Positions 43,784-52,824 of a stretch of 64,000 nucleotides of DNA are shown here, one piece after another. Position numbers and translations under genes: made by a program. Where the stretch lies: assembly GCF_013032445.1 (NCBI RefSeq), contig NZ_WQCA01000006.1, positions 186,001 to 250,000 of the forward strand. Direction: 5' to 3'. The stretch is from Ruegeria arenilitoris (lineage in GTDB: Bacteria; Pseudomonadota; Alphaproteobacteria; Rhodobacterales; Rhodobacteraceae). The notes under the pieces were generated by a model, which was not told the origin of the DNA, did no database searches, and saw nothing but the letters and a program-made list of their open reading frames with translations. The stretch's first letter is position 1. Each line of letters opens with the position of its first letter.

Positions 43784-45775
43784 ATGACGCCGCCAGCCAA
43801 CGCGCTACGCACCATCGAAGACCTTCCTGACGTTGGCATTGAAATGCCGGACGGTTGTCGCTTGTCTGCGCGCGTCTGGCGCCCTGTGGATGCAGCGGAA
43901 CACCCAGTCCCCGCCATTCTTGAATTTCTACCCTATCGCAAACGCGACGGAACGACGGTGCGTGATGCACTAACCCACCCGTGGCTTGCCGAGCGTGGCT
44001 ATGCCTGCATTCGCGTCGATATGCGCGGCAATGGTGACAGCGAAGGGCTGATGGAAGACGAGTACACCCAGCAAGAGCTGGACGATGCCGTCGCCACGAT
44101 CAACTGGCTGGCTCAGCAACCCTGGTGTACCGGCAAGATTGGGATGATGGGAATCAGCTGGGGCGGGTTCAACGCACTTCAGGTAGCTGCGCTGCAGCCC
44201 GAGCCCTTGAAGGCGATCATCACCCTGTGTTCCACCGCCGACCGTTATGCGGACGACATCCACTATAAAGGTGGCTGTCTGCTGAATGAGAATCTGGGCT
44301 GGGGCGCGACGATGTGGTCGTACTCGTCCCGTCCCCCCGATCCCGATCTGCGCGAGAACTGGCGTGAAATGTGGCTGGAACGGCTGGAGCATGAGCCGTT
44401 TCTGCCATCGGTCTGGCTGCGCCACCAACGGCGGGACGCGTATTGGCAGCACGGCTCGGTCTGCGAAGATTTCAACGCCATCCAGGCGGCAACTCTGGCG
44501 ATCGGCGGCTGGGGAGATGCCTACAAGAACACCGTGCCTTTGCTGGTTGAGCAACTGACGGCCCCGGTCAAAGGGATCGTGGGGCCGTGGGTGCACAAGT
44601 ACCCTCATTTTGCGGTGCCCGAACCGCGGATCGGATTTCTGCAGGAAGCTCTGCGCTGGTGGGATCACTGGCTGAAGGGCATCGATACAGGCGTCGATAA
44701 AGACCCGGCCTACCGTGCCTATCTGATGGATGGCGTTCGACCGCAGCGCTGGTATAGCGAACGACCCGGGCGTTGGATTGCCGAGACCAGTGGGGCCACG
44801 TCCCATCTGTCCGGCCTGATTCTGGGCTTGTCAGATGCCGGTTTGGGGCCGGACGGCCCATTAGACGTTCGGGTGCGTTCACCGCAGACCTGCGGTATGG
44901 AGGGCGGGGAATACTGCGCCATCTGGCTGGGCCCCGACATGCCTGGAGATCAGCGCTCGGACGACGCGCTGTCGGCCTGTTTCGACGGCACAACGCTGGC
45001 TGAGGACATGGACATCGTGGGCGCTCCGCGCATCCGTCTGCGGCTGAGTGCCGACCGCCCGCAGGCACAGATTGCCGTTCGGCTGAACCATGTGCACCCG
45101 GATGGGGCCTCGACACGCATTACTTATGGTGTGCTGAACCTGTCGCATCGCGACAGCCACGCGGAACCCACACCGCTGACGCCGGGCACCGAATATGACG
45201 TTTCAGTGGATCTGGATCACATCGCCTATCGCTTACCCAAGGGGCATAGGCTGCGGGTCGCAATCTCCAGCGCCTATTGGCCGCTGATCTGGCCATCGCC
45301 CGAACGCACCGAATTACACCTGACGCAGGGCAACATCACCATACCGCAACGCCCGACTACCAATAACGAATATGCGTTTCCACAGCCCGATTCGGCACCG
45401 CCTCTGGATCAGACCTCGCTGCGCGCTCCGCGCAATTCGCGGCGGGTGGAAACGGACATGAACTCAGGCGAAACCCACCTGACTATCGAGGATGACTTTG
45501 GTCTGGTCACCAACACCGAACACGGTCTAACCCACGGCGGAACGGCGCATGAACGCTGGACGATCCACCCGGACGATCCCCTCTCTGCCCGGGGGTATTG
45601 CAAATGGACGCAAGAAATTAGCCGGAACGGTATCGATCTGCGCACCGAAACTTCCTGCGAGATGTGGGCGGATCAGAATTCCTTTTTCCTCAAGGCCCGC
45701 ATGGATGCCTTTGAGGGCGAAAAACTGGTATCAACCAAGCAACTGGAGGATGCCGTACCTCGGGATCAAATGTGA
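43784..45775 (+). CDS. CocE/NonD family hydrolase (X-Pro dipeptidyl-peptidase like)
   Basis: A 663-residue serine hydrolase. Alpha/beta hydrolase domain at about 20-320 with nucleophile GISWGGFN (Ser125); a C-terminal jelly-roll domain (X-Pro peptidase_C, about 340-560) with HPDGASTRITYGVLNLSHR; a further tail. Relatives cleave esters or peptide bonds (cocaine esterase, glutaryl-7-ACA acylase, XPDAP). The ABC importer begins 121 bp downstream, so it may process imported peptides or amides. Cytosolic: no signal peptide. Confidence 0.87.
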   Translation: MTPPANALRTIEDLPDVGIEMPDGCRLSARVWRPVDAAEHPVPAILEFLPYRKRDGTTVRDALTHPWLAERGYACIRVDMRGNGDSEGLMEDEYTQQELDDAVATINWLAQQPWCTGKIGMMGISWGGFNALQVAALQPEPLKAIITLCSTADRYADDIHYKGGCLLNENLGWGATMWSYSSRPPDPDLRENWREMWLERLEHEPFLPSVWLRHQRRDAYWQHGSVCEDFNAIQAATLAIGGWGDAYKNTVPLLVEQLTAPVKGIVGPWVHKYPHFAVPEPRIGFLQEALRWWDHWLKGIDTGVDKDPAYRAYLMDGVRPQRWYSERPGRWIAETSGATSHLSGLILGLSDAGLGPDGPLDVRVRSPQTCGMEGGEYCAIWLGPDMPGDQRSDDALSACFDGTTLAEDMDIVGAPRIRLRLSADRPQAQIAVRLNHVHPDGASTRITYGVLNLSHRDSHAEPTPLTPGTEYDVSVDLDHIAYRLPKGHRLRVAISSAYWPLIWPSPERTELHLTQGNITIPQRPTTNNEYAFPQPDSAPPLDQTSLRAPRNSRRVETDMNSGETHLTIEDDFGLVTNTEHGLTHGGTAHERWTIHPDDPLSARGYCKWTQEISRNGIDLRTETSCEMWADQNSFFLKARMDAFEGEKLVSTKQLEDAVPRDQM

Positions 45776-45896
45776 TGCCGGTCGCTCAAGTGTCAGACAT
45801 TTGTTCTTGCCCGCCCGACCGAATTCCGCCTACTTTGACTCATGCGTCAATAAAAAGCCCAAAAAGGGCAACAATCCACTCAACTGGGAGACCATA

Positions 45897-47483
45897 ATGA
45901 ACGAACAAATCACTCACATGACCAAGCAGGTCACAGCTGGCAAGCTCACCCGCCGCGAATTCATGGGGAAAGCTGCGGCATTGGGTGTTTCTGCGGCCAT
46001 GGCCAGCACCATGTTTGCAGACGCCGCGCGCGCGGCTGGCCCGAAAAAGGGTGGCGACCTTAAATTTGGCCTGCAGGGTGGCGAGTCCACCAACTCGCTG
46101 GACCCGGCAACCTATGCAAGCTCGGTTCCGTTCCAGAACGGCAAACAATTTGGCGACCAACTGGTCGAAGTTGCGCCTGACGGCACGATCGAACCGCGTC
46201 TGGCCGAAAGCGTTGAAGGCAGCGCCGATGCCAAGGTCTGGACCTTCAAGCTGCGTCAGGGCGTTGAATTCCACAACGGCAAGACCATGACCAGCGAAGA
46301 CGTGCTGAAAACCATGGAACGCCACTCGAACGAAGATTCGAAATCCGGTGCCCTGGGCATCATGAAGGGCATCGAATCGATGAAGGCCGACGGCGACAAC
46401 TTCCAGGTCACTCTGACCGAGCCGAACGCTGACCTGCCCTATCTGATGGCCGACTATCACCTGATCATTCAGCCGGATGGCGGAATGGAAGACCCCGCCG
46501 CTGGCATCGGTACCGGCCCCTATCAGGTCGAAGTCAATGAACCCGGCGTCCGCCACGTGTACAAGAAGTTCGCCAACCACTGGAACCCCGATTTCGGCAA
46601 TTTCGACAGCGTCGAAGTGGTGGTCATCAACGACGCAACCGCCCGTACCGCCGCACTGCAGTCCGGTCAGGTCCACGCGATCAACCGGGTCGAGCCGAAG
46701 GTGGCCGATCTGCTGGGCCGCGCACCAAACCTGACAGTGCATTCGACCGCTGGCCGTGGTCACTATGTGTTCATCATGCACTGCGACACTGCGCCGTTCG
46801 ACAACAACGAACTGCGTCTGGCGCTGAAGCACGCGATCAACCGGCAGGAACTGGTAGACAAGGTCTTGCGCGGCTATGGCACCGTGGGCAACGACATGCC
46901 GGTCAATGCGGCCTACCCGCTGTTTGACGGCTCGATCCCGCAGCGCGAGTTCAGCATCGAAAAAGCGGCCGAGCACTACAAGAACTCGGGGCATGACGGT
47001 TCGCCGATCATCCTGCGTGTTGCCGATGGCGCCTTCCCGGGTGCAGTGGATGCCGCAGCCCTGTTCCAGCAGACCGCTGCTCAGGCTGGTATCCCGCTGG
47101 AAATCAAGCGCGAGCCCAACGATGGCTACTGGTCCGAGGTTTGGAATGTTCAGCCCTTCTGCGCGTCCTACTGGGGCGGCCGTCCGGTACAGGACCAGAT
47201 GTACTCGACCGCGTATCTGTCGACTGCAGACTGGAACGACACCCGCTTCAAGGTTCCGGCATTCGACGAGATGCTGTTCCAGGCGCGTGCCGAACTGGAC
47301 AACGACAAGCGCAAGGACATCTACAGTCAGATGGGCATGATGGTCCGCGACGAAGGCGGCCTGATCTGCCCGATGTTCAACGACTTTGTTGAAGGTGTCA
47401 GCAATCAACTGGAAGGTTGGGAAAGCGATCCGACCCAAGAGATGATGAACGGCAACATGTCCCGCAAGATGTGGTTCGCCTGA
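45897..47483 (+). CDS. Peptide/opine ABC importer, periplasmic binding protein
   Basis: A 528-residue SBP_bac_5-family binding protein. The N-terminus has a Tat signal (LTRREFMGKAAALG with twin Arg19-Arg20) ending at ARAAG, so it is exported folded. The mature part shows the DppA/OppA-type signature VWTFKLRQGVEFHNGK and AADVL-like SEDVLKTMERH. Start at ATG 45897 behind GGGAG; longer frame upstream overlaps the preceding gene. The ligand is not predictable: peptides, opines or glutathione-like compounds. Confidence 0.93.
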   Translation: MNEQITHMTKQVTAGKLTRREFMGKAAALGVSAAMASTMFADAARAAGPKKGGDLKFGLQGGESTNSLDPATYASSVPFQNGKQFGDQLVEVAPDGTIEPRLAESVEGSADAKVWTFKLRQGVEFHNGKTMTSEDVLKTMERHSNEDSKSGALGIMKGIESMKADGDNFQVTLTEPNADLPYLMADYHLIIQPDGGMEDPAAGIGTGPYQVEVNEPGVRHVYKKFANHWNPDFGNFDSVEVVVINDATARTAALQSGQVHAINRVEPKVADLLGRAPNLTVHSTAGRGHYVFIMHCDTAPFDNNELRLALKHAINRQELVDKVLRGYGTVGNDMPVNAAYPLFDGSIPQREFSIEKAAEHYKNSGHDGSPIILRVADGAFPGAVDAAALFQQTAAQAGIPLEIKREPNDGYWSEVWNVQPFCASYWGGRPVQDQMYSTAYLSTADWNDTRFKVPAFDEMLFQARAELDNDKRKDIYSQMGMMVRDEGGLICPMFNDFVEGVSNQLEGWESDPTQEMMNGNMSRKMWFA

Positions 47484-47498
47484 TAGGAACTGCTGATT

Positions 47499-48455
47499 AT
47501 GCATCCTATCATCAAACTGGTTTCCCAGCGCCTAGCGCTGGGAATCCTGCTTCTCTTCGGTGCATCGGCTCTGATTTTCGGCCTCACCGAAGCCCTTCCC
47601 GGGGACGCGGCGCAAGCTGTCCTTGGCCAATCCGCAACCCCCGAGGCGCTGGCAAACCTGCGCGAGGAAATGGGCCTCAACCGTCCCGCTCTGACCCGCT
47701 ATTTCGAATGGCTGGGAGGCATCTTACAAGGTGATCTGGGTCAATCTCTGACAAACAAGCTCGACATCGCTGAGAGCATCGGCAAACGACTGGGGAACAC
47801 CCTGTTCCTGGCCTGTGTCGCTGCAATCGTGTCGGTTCCTCTTGCCATTTTTTTGGGCCTGCTGGCGGTCCGGTACCGCAATCGCTGGCCGGATAAACTG
47901 ATCTCTGCGATCACCCTTACAACAGTTTCTATCCCGGAATTCCTGATCGGTTACGTGGTGATTTACTTTATCTCAGTGAAACTGGGCTGGTTTTCATCAC
48001 TCGCAATGATCAACGAGTCGATGTCCTTCGGCGAAAAACTCAATGCGATCGCGCTGCCCGCCTTCGTCCTGACGCTGGTCGTTCTGGCACAGATGATGCG
48101 AATGACCCGTGCCGCGATCCTGAATCTGATGCAGTCGGCTTATATCGAAACGGCTGAACTGAAGGGCCTGTCGAACTTTCAGGTCATTGCACGCCATGCC
48201 TTCCCCAACGCGATCTCTCCTATCGTCAACGTCGTTATGCTGAACCTCGCCTACCTGGTCGTGGGCGTCGTCGTTGTCGAGGTGGTGTTCGTCTATCCCG
48301 GCATGGGGCAATATCTGGTGGACTCGGTGACCAAACGTGACGTGCCGGTCGTTCTGGCCTGCGGTGTCGTATTTGCTGCCGTTTATATCGGGCTGAACAT
48401 GGTGGCCGATATTGTGTCGATCCTTGCCAACCCAAGACTGAGGCATCCGAAATGA
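47499..48455 (+). CDS. Peptide/opine ABC importer, permease 1 (DppB type)
   Basis: A 318-residue inner-membrane permease with six helices. It has the DppB N-terminal domain with AAQAVLGQSATPEALANLRE and the EAA loop YIETAELKGLSNFQVIARHAFPNA. First permease after the binding protein (15-bp gap) and 4-bp overlap with the second. Confidence 0.93.
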   Translation: MHPIIKLVSQRLALGILLLFGASALIFGLTEALPGDAAQAVLGQSATPEALANLREEMGLNRPALTRYFEWLGGILQGDLGQSLTNKLDIAESIGKRLGNTLFLACVAAIVSVPLAIFLGLLAVRYRNRWPDKLISAITLTTVSIPEFLIGYVVIYFISVKLGWFSSLAMINESMSFGEKLNAIALPAFVLTLVVLAQMMRMTRAAILNLMQSAYIETAELKGLSNFQVIARHAFPNAISPIVNVVMLNLAYLVVGVVVVEVVFVYPGMGQYLVDSVTKRDVPVVLACGVVFAAVYIGLNMVADIVSILANPRLRHPK

Positions 48456-49270
48456 TGAAGAATATTCCTATTTCGGCGATGATCGGTCTGTTTTTCACCG
48501 GGCTGTACTTTTTCATCGCCTTCGCGGCGCCGTTGATTGCGCCCTATGGCATGGCCGAAGTGGTCGGTGATGTTTGGGAACCCTCAAGCTCCGAGCACCT
48601 GCTGGGCACCGACAATATCGGGCGCGATCTGTTGACCCGCATGATCTATGGCGGACGCACGACGATCTTCATCGCTGCTGCAGCCACGATCCTCAGCTTT
48701 GTCACCGGCACGTCGCTGGGCTTGCTGGCGGCTGTTCTGGGCGGCTGGGCTGATCAGGTGCTTAGCCGGACGGTTGACCTGATCATGTCGATCCCGACGC
48801 TGATCTTGGCACTGGTTATCCTAGCAATTGTTCCGGTAACTGTTCCGATCCTGATCCTGGTGATGGGCCTGCTGGACGCCACGCGCCCCTATCGCCTGTC
48901 ACGGTCTGTCGCCGTGGACATCAACGTGATGGACTATGTCGAAGCAGCCAAGCTGCGCGGTGAAGGTCGGGGCTGGATCATCTTCCGGGAAATTCTGCCC
49001 AACGCTCTGTCGCCTCTGGTGGCTGAGTTCGGTCTGCGGTTCATCTTCATGGTTCTGTTCATCTCGACCCTGTCCTTCCTGGGTCTGGGCGTTCAGCCGC
49101 CACTGGCGGACTGGGGCGGCATTGTGAAGGAAAACAAGGACGGCATCGTCTATGGCATCGGCGCGGCGCTTTACCCCGCTGTGGCCATCGCGACGCTGGC
49201 CATCTCGGTCAACCTTGTGGCTGACTGGGTCCTGAACCGTACCACATCGCTGAAAGGAGGCCGGGGATGA
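48452..49270 (+). CDS. Peptide/opine ABC importer, permease 2 (DppC type)
   Basis: A 272-residue inner-membrane permease: N-terminal helix, then LGTDNIGRDLLTRMIYGGRT, the DppC/OppC marker, and the EAA loop YVEAAKLRGEGRGWIIFREILPNA. Overlaps its neighbours by 4 bp on both sides, implying translational coupling of the importer genes. Confidence 0.93.
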   Translation: MMKNIPISAMIGLFFTGLYFFIAFAAPLIAPYGMAEVVGDVWEPSSSEHLLGTDNIGRDLLTRMIYGGRTTIFIAAAATILSFVTGTSLGLLAAVLGGWADQVLSRTVDLIMSIPTLILALVILAIVPVTVPILILVMGLLDATRPYRLSRSVAVDINVMDYVEAAKLRGEGRGWIIFREILPNALSPLVAEFGLRFIFMVLFISTLSFLGLGVQPPLADWGGIVKENKDGIVYGIGAALYPAVAIATLAISVNLVADWVLNRTTSLKGGRG

Positions 49271-50904
49271 GTGATATCCTTCTCAAGGTCCGCGACCTCA
49301 AGATCGGCGCGACCGTCTATCCGCCGGGCGAAAAGCCCCATGACATCGAAATCGTGCACGGGGTCAGCTTTGACCTCGAACGCGGCAAGGTGCTGGGTCT
49401 GATTGGCGAATCCGGTGCCGGTAAATCCACCATCGGTCTGGCCTCGATGGCCTATGGCCGGGGTGGTGTGAAAATCACCGGCGGCGAGGTCTGGGTGAAC
49501 GGGCGCGATATCCTCAAGACGTCTCATGGGGATATCCGCAAGCTGCGCGGGGGTGAGGTCACCTATGTGTCTCAGTCCGCCGCCGCGTCGTTCAACCCGG
49601 CCAAGAAGATCATGGATCAGGTGGTCGAAGCGGCTGTTGAACAAAAGAAGTTCTCGCGTAAAGAGGCCGAAGGCCGCGCGCGTGAGCTGTTCGCCAAGCT
49701 GGGTCTGCCCGACCCCGACAATATCGGTGATCGCTACCCGCACCAGGTTTCGGGCGGTCAGCTGCAGCGGTGTATGACAGCACTGGCACTGTGTCCCGAG
49801 CCTGATCTGGTGGTGTTCGACGAACCTACGACGGCTCTGGACGTGACCACTCAGATCGATGTTCTGATGGCCATCAAGGAAGCTATCGCAGCGACCGGGG
49901 TTGCCGCGCTCTACATCACCCACGACCTTGCGGTTGTGGCGCAGGTGAGCGACGACATCATGGTGCTGCGGATGGGCAATACGGTCGAATACGGCAATAC
50001 CGATCAGATCATCAACAAGCCTCAGGAAGACTATACCAAGGCGCTTGTCTCGGTGCGGTCGATTGAGCACGAAGAGAAAAAGCCCACACCCGAAGCGGTG
50101 CTGAGCGTTGACGGGATCACCGCACGCTATAAGGGTCTAAACTTCGACGTGCTCCACAACGTTAATGTCGAGCTTCATCCGGGGCAGACGCTGGCGGTTG
50201 TGGGTGAATCCGGCTCTGGCAAGTCGACGCTGGCCCGTGTGATCACCGGCCTGCTGCCCCCGCGTGATGGTGAGATCACCTTTAACGGGCGCAAACTGAG
50301 CCCCGATCTGAAGGGCCGTTCGCTGGAAGATTTGCGTGAGCTTCAGATGATCTATCAGATGGCTGACACGGCGATGAATCCGCGTCAGACCGTCGGCACG
50401 ATCATCGGTCGCCCGTTGGAGTTCTACTTCAACATGCGCGGTGCCGAAAAGCGCAAGCGGATCGTCGAATTGTTGGATGAGATCGAACTGGGCGAAAAGT
50501 TCATCGATCGCTATCCGGCGGAACTGTCCGGTGGCCAAAAACAGCGTGTCTGTATCGCTCGTTCGCTGGCGGCCAAACCCAAGATGATCATCTGTGATGA
50601 AGTCACCTCGGCGCTGGACCCGCTGGTCGCGGACGGCATCCTCAAATTGCTGCTGGACCTGCAGCAGATCGAGGACGTGGCCTATCTGTTCATCACCCAC
50701 GATCTGGCGACGGTCCGCGCGATCAGCGACAGCATCGCGGTGATGTATCAGGGCCGCGTGGCACGGTACGGGTCGAAGAGCGAGGTGTTGAGCCCACCGT
50801 TCGACGACTATACCGACCTTCTGCTCAGCTCGGTGCCCGAGATGCATCTGGGCTGGCTGGAAGAGGTTGTCGCCCACCGCAAGATGGAGAGCGCGGGGAA
50901 CTAA
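49267..50904 (+). CDS. Peptide/opine ABC importer, fused dual ATPase (DppD-DppF type)
   Basis: A 545-residue protein with two ATP-binding cassettes in tandem: GESGAGKSTIGL with signature VSGGQLQRCMTALAL and VVFDEPTTALD in the first, GESGSGKSTLAR with LSGGQKQRVCIARSL and IICDEVTSALD in the second. One polypeptide so replaces the usual DppD and DppF. The Walker B of cassette 1 is followed by the switch His in YITHDLAVV; both are complete. A hairpin (50927) follows. Confidence 0.95.
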   Translation: MSDILLKVRDLKIGATVYPPGEKPHDIEIVHGVSFDLERGKVLGLIGESGAGKSTIGLASMAYGRGGVKITGGEVWVNGRDILKTSHGDIRKLRGGEVTYVSQSAAASFNPAKKIMDQVVEAAVEQKKFSRKEAEGRARELFAKLGLPDPDNIGDRYPHQVSGGQLQRCMTALALCPEPDLVVFDEPTTALDVTTQIDVLMAIKEAIAATGVAALYITHDLAVVAQVSDDIMVLRMGNTVEYGNTDQIINKPQEDYTKALVSVRSIEHEEKKPTPEAVLSVDGITARYKGLNFDVLHNVNVELHPGQTLAVVGESGSGKSTLARVITGLLPPRDGEITFNGRKLSPDLKGRSLEDLRELQMIYQMADTAMNPRQTVGTIIGRPLEFYFNMRGAEKRKRIVELLDEIELGEKFIDRYPAELSGGQKQRVCIARSLAAKPKMIICDEVTSALDPLVADGILKLLLDLQQIEDVAYLFITHDLATVRAISDSIAVMYQGRVARYGSKSEVLSPPFDDYTDLLLSSVPEMHLGWLEEVVAHRKMESAGN

Positions 50905-50926
50905 TCCCCGCCCTCATAAAAGCTTC

Positions 50927-50966
50927 AAAATCCCAGCATCTGTCAAAAACAGGTGTCGGGATTTTG
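50927..50966 (+). terminator. Probable terminator after the ABC importer
   Basis: AAAATCCCAGCATCTGT and ACAGGTGTCGGGATTTT pair around a short A-rich loop with two mismatches; the T run at the 3' side is part of the stem and short. Lies 22 bp past the ATPase stop codon. Confidence 0.6.
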
Positions 50967-51046
50967 CTATTCGGGGCGCGAATTGGCAGCCCATGCGCGG
51001 CGAATCCCCTAGGGTCGCCTGAAGTCTTTAAGAAAAGGGTCAGACT

Positions 51047-51883
51047 ATGGACCGCAAACTCCTCCTCATCATTCTGGACGGCGTCCCATGGCGTAATTTT
51101 CGCCGGTTGTTCGGCAATCTCGAAGGCTGGGTCGAGAGTGGCGAGGCCCGCGTGTGGGAACTGCGCGCGGTTCTGCCATCGACCTCGGCCAGTTGCTATG
51201 CCTCGATCCATACCGGTGTCACACCGCAGGAACACGGCTGCACCGGTAATGGCAATGTCTTCCGCCTAAGCCACAAGGACGTGTTCAGCCAAGTGCGTGA
51301 GGCGGGCGGCGTGACCGGGGCCGTGACCCACAGCTATTGGTCGCAGTTCTTCAACCGCCACCCGTTCGACTACGTCCGCGATGTTGAATATGACGAACCG
51401 GACAGCAAGACCATCAACCACGGCCGCTTTCACTCGATGACGGGGTATGGCAAAGCCAACCAGATGACGCCGTGTGATGTAGACCTGTTCGCGTCTCTGA
51501 CCAACCTGTGTCTGCGCTTTGGGCTGGATTACGGCATCCTGCACACCTGCACGCTGGACAGCATGGGCCACCGGTTCTTCCACGATTGCGAGGAAATGGA
51601 CCATGCCTGTTTCGTTGCCGACGAGATGCTGGCCCCCTTCATCCCCCGCTGGCGGCAGTTGGGGTATGAGGTCATCGTCACCGCCGATCACGGTCAGGAT
51701 GAGCGCGGCCATCATGGCGGACGCAGCCCGCTGCAACAGGAAACCGCATTGTACTACTTTGGCGACGCAGAAGGCCCCGAGGTGGGCACGGTCATCGACC
51801 AGTTACAGCTAGCCCCCACGATTCTGAACCGCGTGGGCGCACCGATTGCCGAAACGATGAAGGCCGCGCCGTTCCTGAAATAA
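51047..51883 (+). CDS. Alkaline phosphatase-superfamily phosphodiesterase
   Basis: A 278-residue protein of the type I phosphodiesterase/nucleotide pyrophosphatase family. Metal ligands: LLIILDGVPWRNF (Asp11), nucleophile region LPSTSASCYASIHTG (Thr/Ser), and VIVTADHGQDERGHHGG (Asp, His pair, His). No signal peptide, so apparently cytosolic, which is unusual for secreted relatives. Follows the ABC importer by 142 bp with a hairpin in between; a functional tie is possible but unproven. Confidence 0.85.
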   Translation: MDRKLLLIILDGVPWRNFRRLFGNLEGWVESGEARVWELRAVLPSTSASCYASIHTGVTPQEHGCTGNGNVFRLSHKDVFSQVREAGGVTGAVTHSYWSQFFNRHPFDYVRDVEYDEPDSKTINHGRFHSMTGYGKANQMTPCDVDLFASLTNLCLRFGLDYGILHTCTLDSMGHRFFHDCEEMDHACFVADEMLAPFIPRWRQLGYEVIVTADHGQDERGHHGGRSPLQQETALYYFGDAEGPEVGTVIDQLQLAPTILNRVGAPIAETMKAAPFLK

Positions 51884-51887
51884 GGAG

Positions 51888-52811
51888 TCAATCGTAGGGC
51901 CAGATCTCTTGGCCCAACGCCTCGATGGCGATGGAAATCCGCTCGAAACTGTCTGCGGCGCGCTTGACCGAGGTCCGCGCCCGCAGATAGCCATGCACGA
52001 GGCCGGGCTCATTGAGCCAATGCGCATCCCCCCCGGCCGCCGCGATTTGCTCGCAATAGATCGCCCCGTCATCGCGCAGCGGATCGCAGTCCGCCGTCAC
52101 CACCACGGTCGGCGGCAGGGCCGAGAAATCGGTATCGTGCAAAGGCGCAAATCTTGGATCGTTTTGCGGAACCGTGCCGCCACAGCGGACTTTCTCGTAG
52201 AACTTGATTTCGTCCAGCGTCAAAAGTGGCGCTTGTGCATGTTCGATGTAAGACCCGGTCGAAGTGTCACCGCCCAAGCCCGGATAGATCAGAACCTGCC
52301 CCAGCATGCCCTCAAGCCGCCCGCGACCAAAATGTGAGACCGCTGCCGCTAGGTTCCCCCCGGCGCTGTCTCCGGCCAGAACCATGGGGTCACCGAACTC
52401 GGTGGCTGCCCAATTCGTGGCGGTCCAACTGTCCTCGAACTGGGCGGGATGCACATGTTCGGGACATAGGCGGTAATCGACGGCAACCACCCGATACCCG
52501 GTCTGCGCGCAAATCTCGGCGCAGACGTCATCGTGGCTGTCCAGCCCACCGACAACAAAACCGCCGCCATGAAAATAGACGACGGTTCGCGTTGGATCTC
52601 CGGCAGTGTAGACGCGGACAGGCACGCCGTCGGCGGACTTGTCCTGCACATTCAGACCCGGAGGCCGGGGTTGGCGAAAGTCCTGACACATCTCGTTATA
52701 GACGCGACGCTGATCCTCGATTGTCAGATCGACCGCGTCGTCAGGATAGCTTTCAGCCGTTCGTCTTATGAACGCCCAGGTTTCTTCATCAATCAGACGT
52801 TCATAATCCAT
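51888..52811 (-). CDS. Alpha/beta hydrolase (HSL-type esterase)
   Basis: A 307-residue esterase of the hormone-sensitive-lipase group. Oxyanion motif VYFHGGGFVVGG, nucleophile LAGDSAGGNLAAA, then the Asp (TADCDPLRDDG) and His (NEPGLVHGYL). The start is taken at MDYERLIDEE behind GGAGGAACA. It follows the acyl-CoA synthetase with a 13-bp gap on the same strand; an ester hydrolase plus acyl activation suggests use of acyl esters as carbon source. Converges on the phosphodiesterase gene. Confidence 0.9.
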   Translation of the reverse strand: MDYERLIDEETWAFIRRTAESYPDDAVDLTIEDQRRVYNEMCQDFRQPRPPGLNVQDKSADGVPVRVYTAGDPTRTVVYFHGGGFVVGGLDSHDDVCAEICAQTGYRVVAVDYRLCPEHVHPAQFEDSWTATNWAATEFGDPMVLAGDSAGGNLAAAVSHFGRGRLEGMLGQVLIYPGLGGDTSTGSYIEHAQAPLLTLDEIKFYEKVRCGGTVPQNDPRFAPLHDTDFSALPPTVVVTADCDPLRDDGAIYCEQIAAAGGDAHWLNEPGLVHGYLRARTSVKRAADSFERISIAIEALGQEIWPYD

Positions 52812-52824
52812 TGTTCCTCCGCGG

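Noticed and set aside
45840..47504. A 554-codon open frame antisense to the ABC binding-protein gene
   Set aside because: Shadow of the binding-protein gene; composition is biased to His, Val and Gln with no family resemblance.
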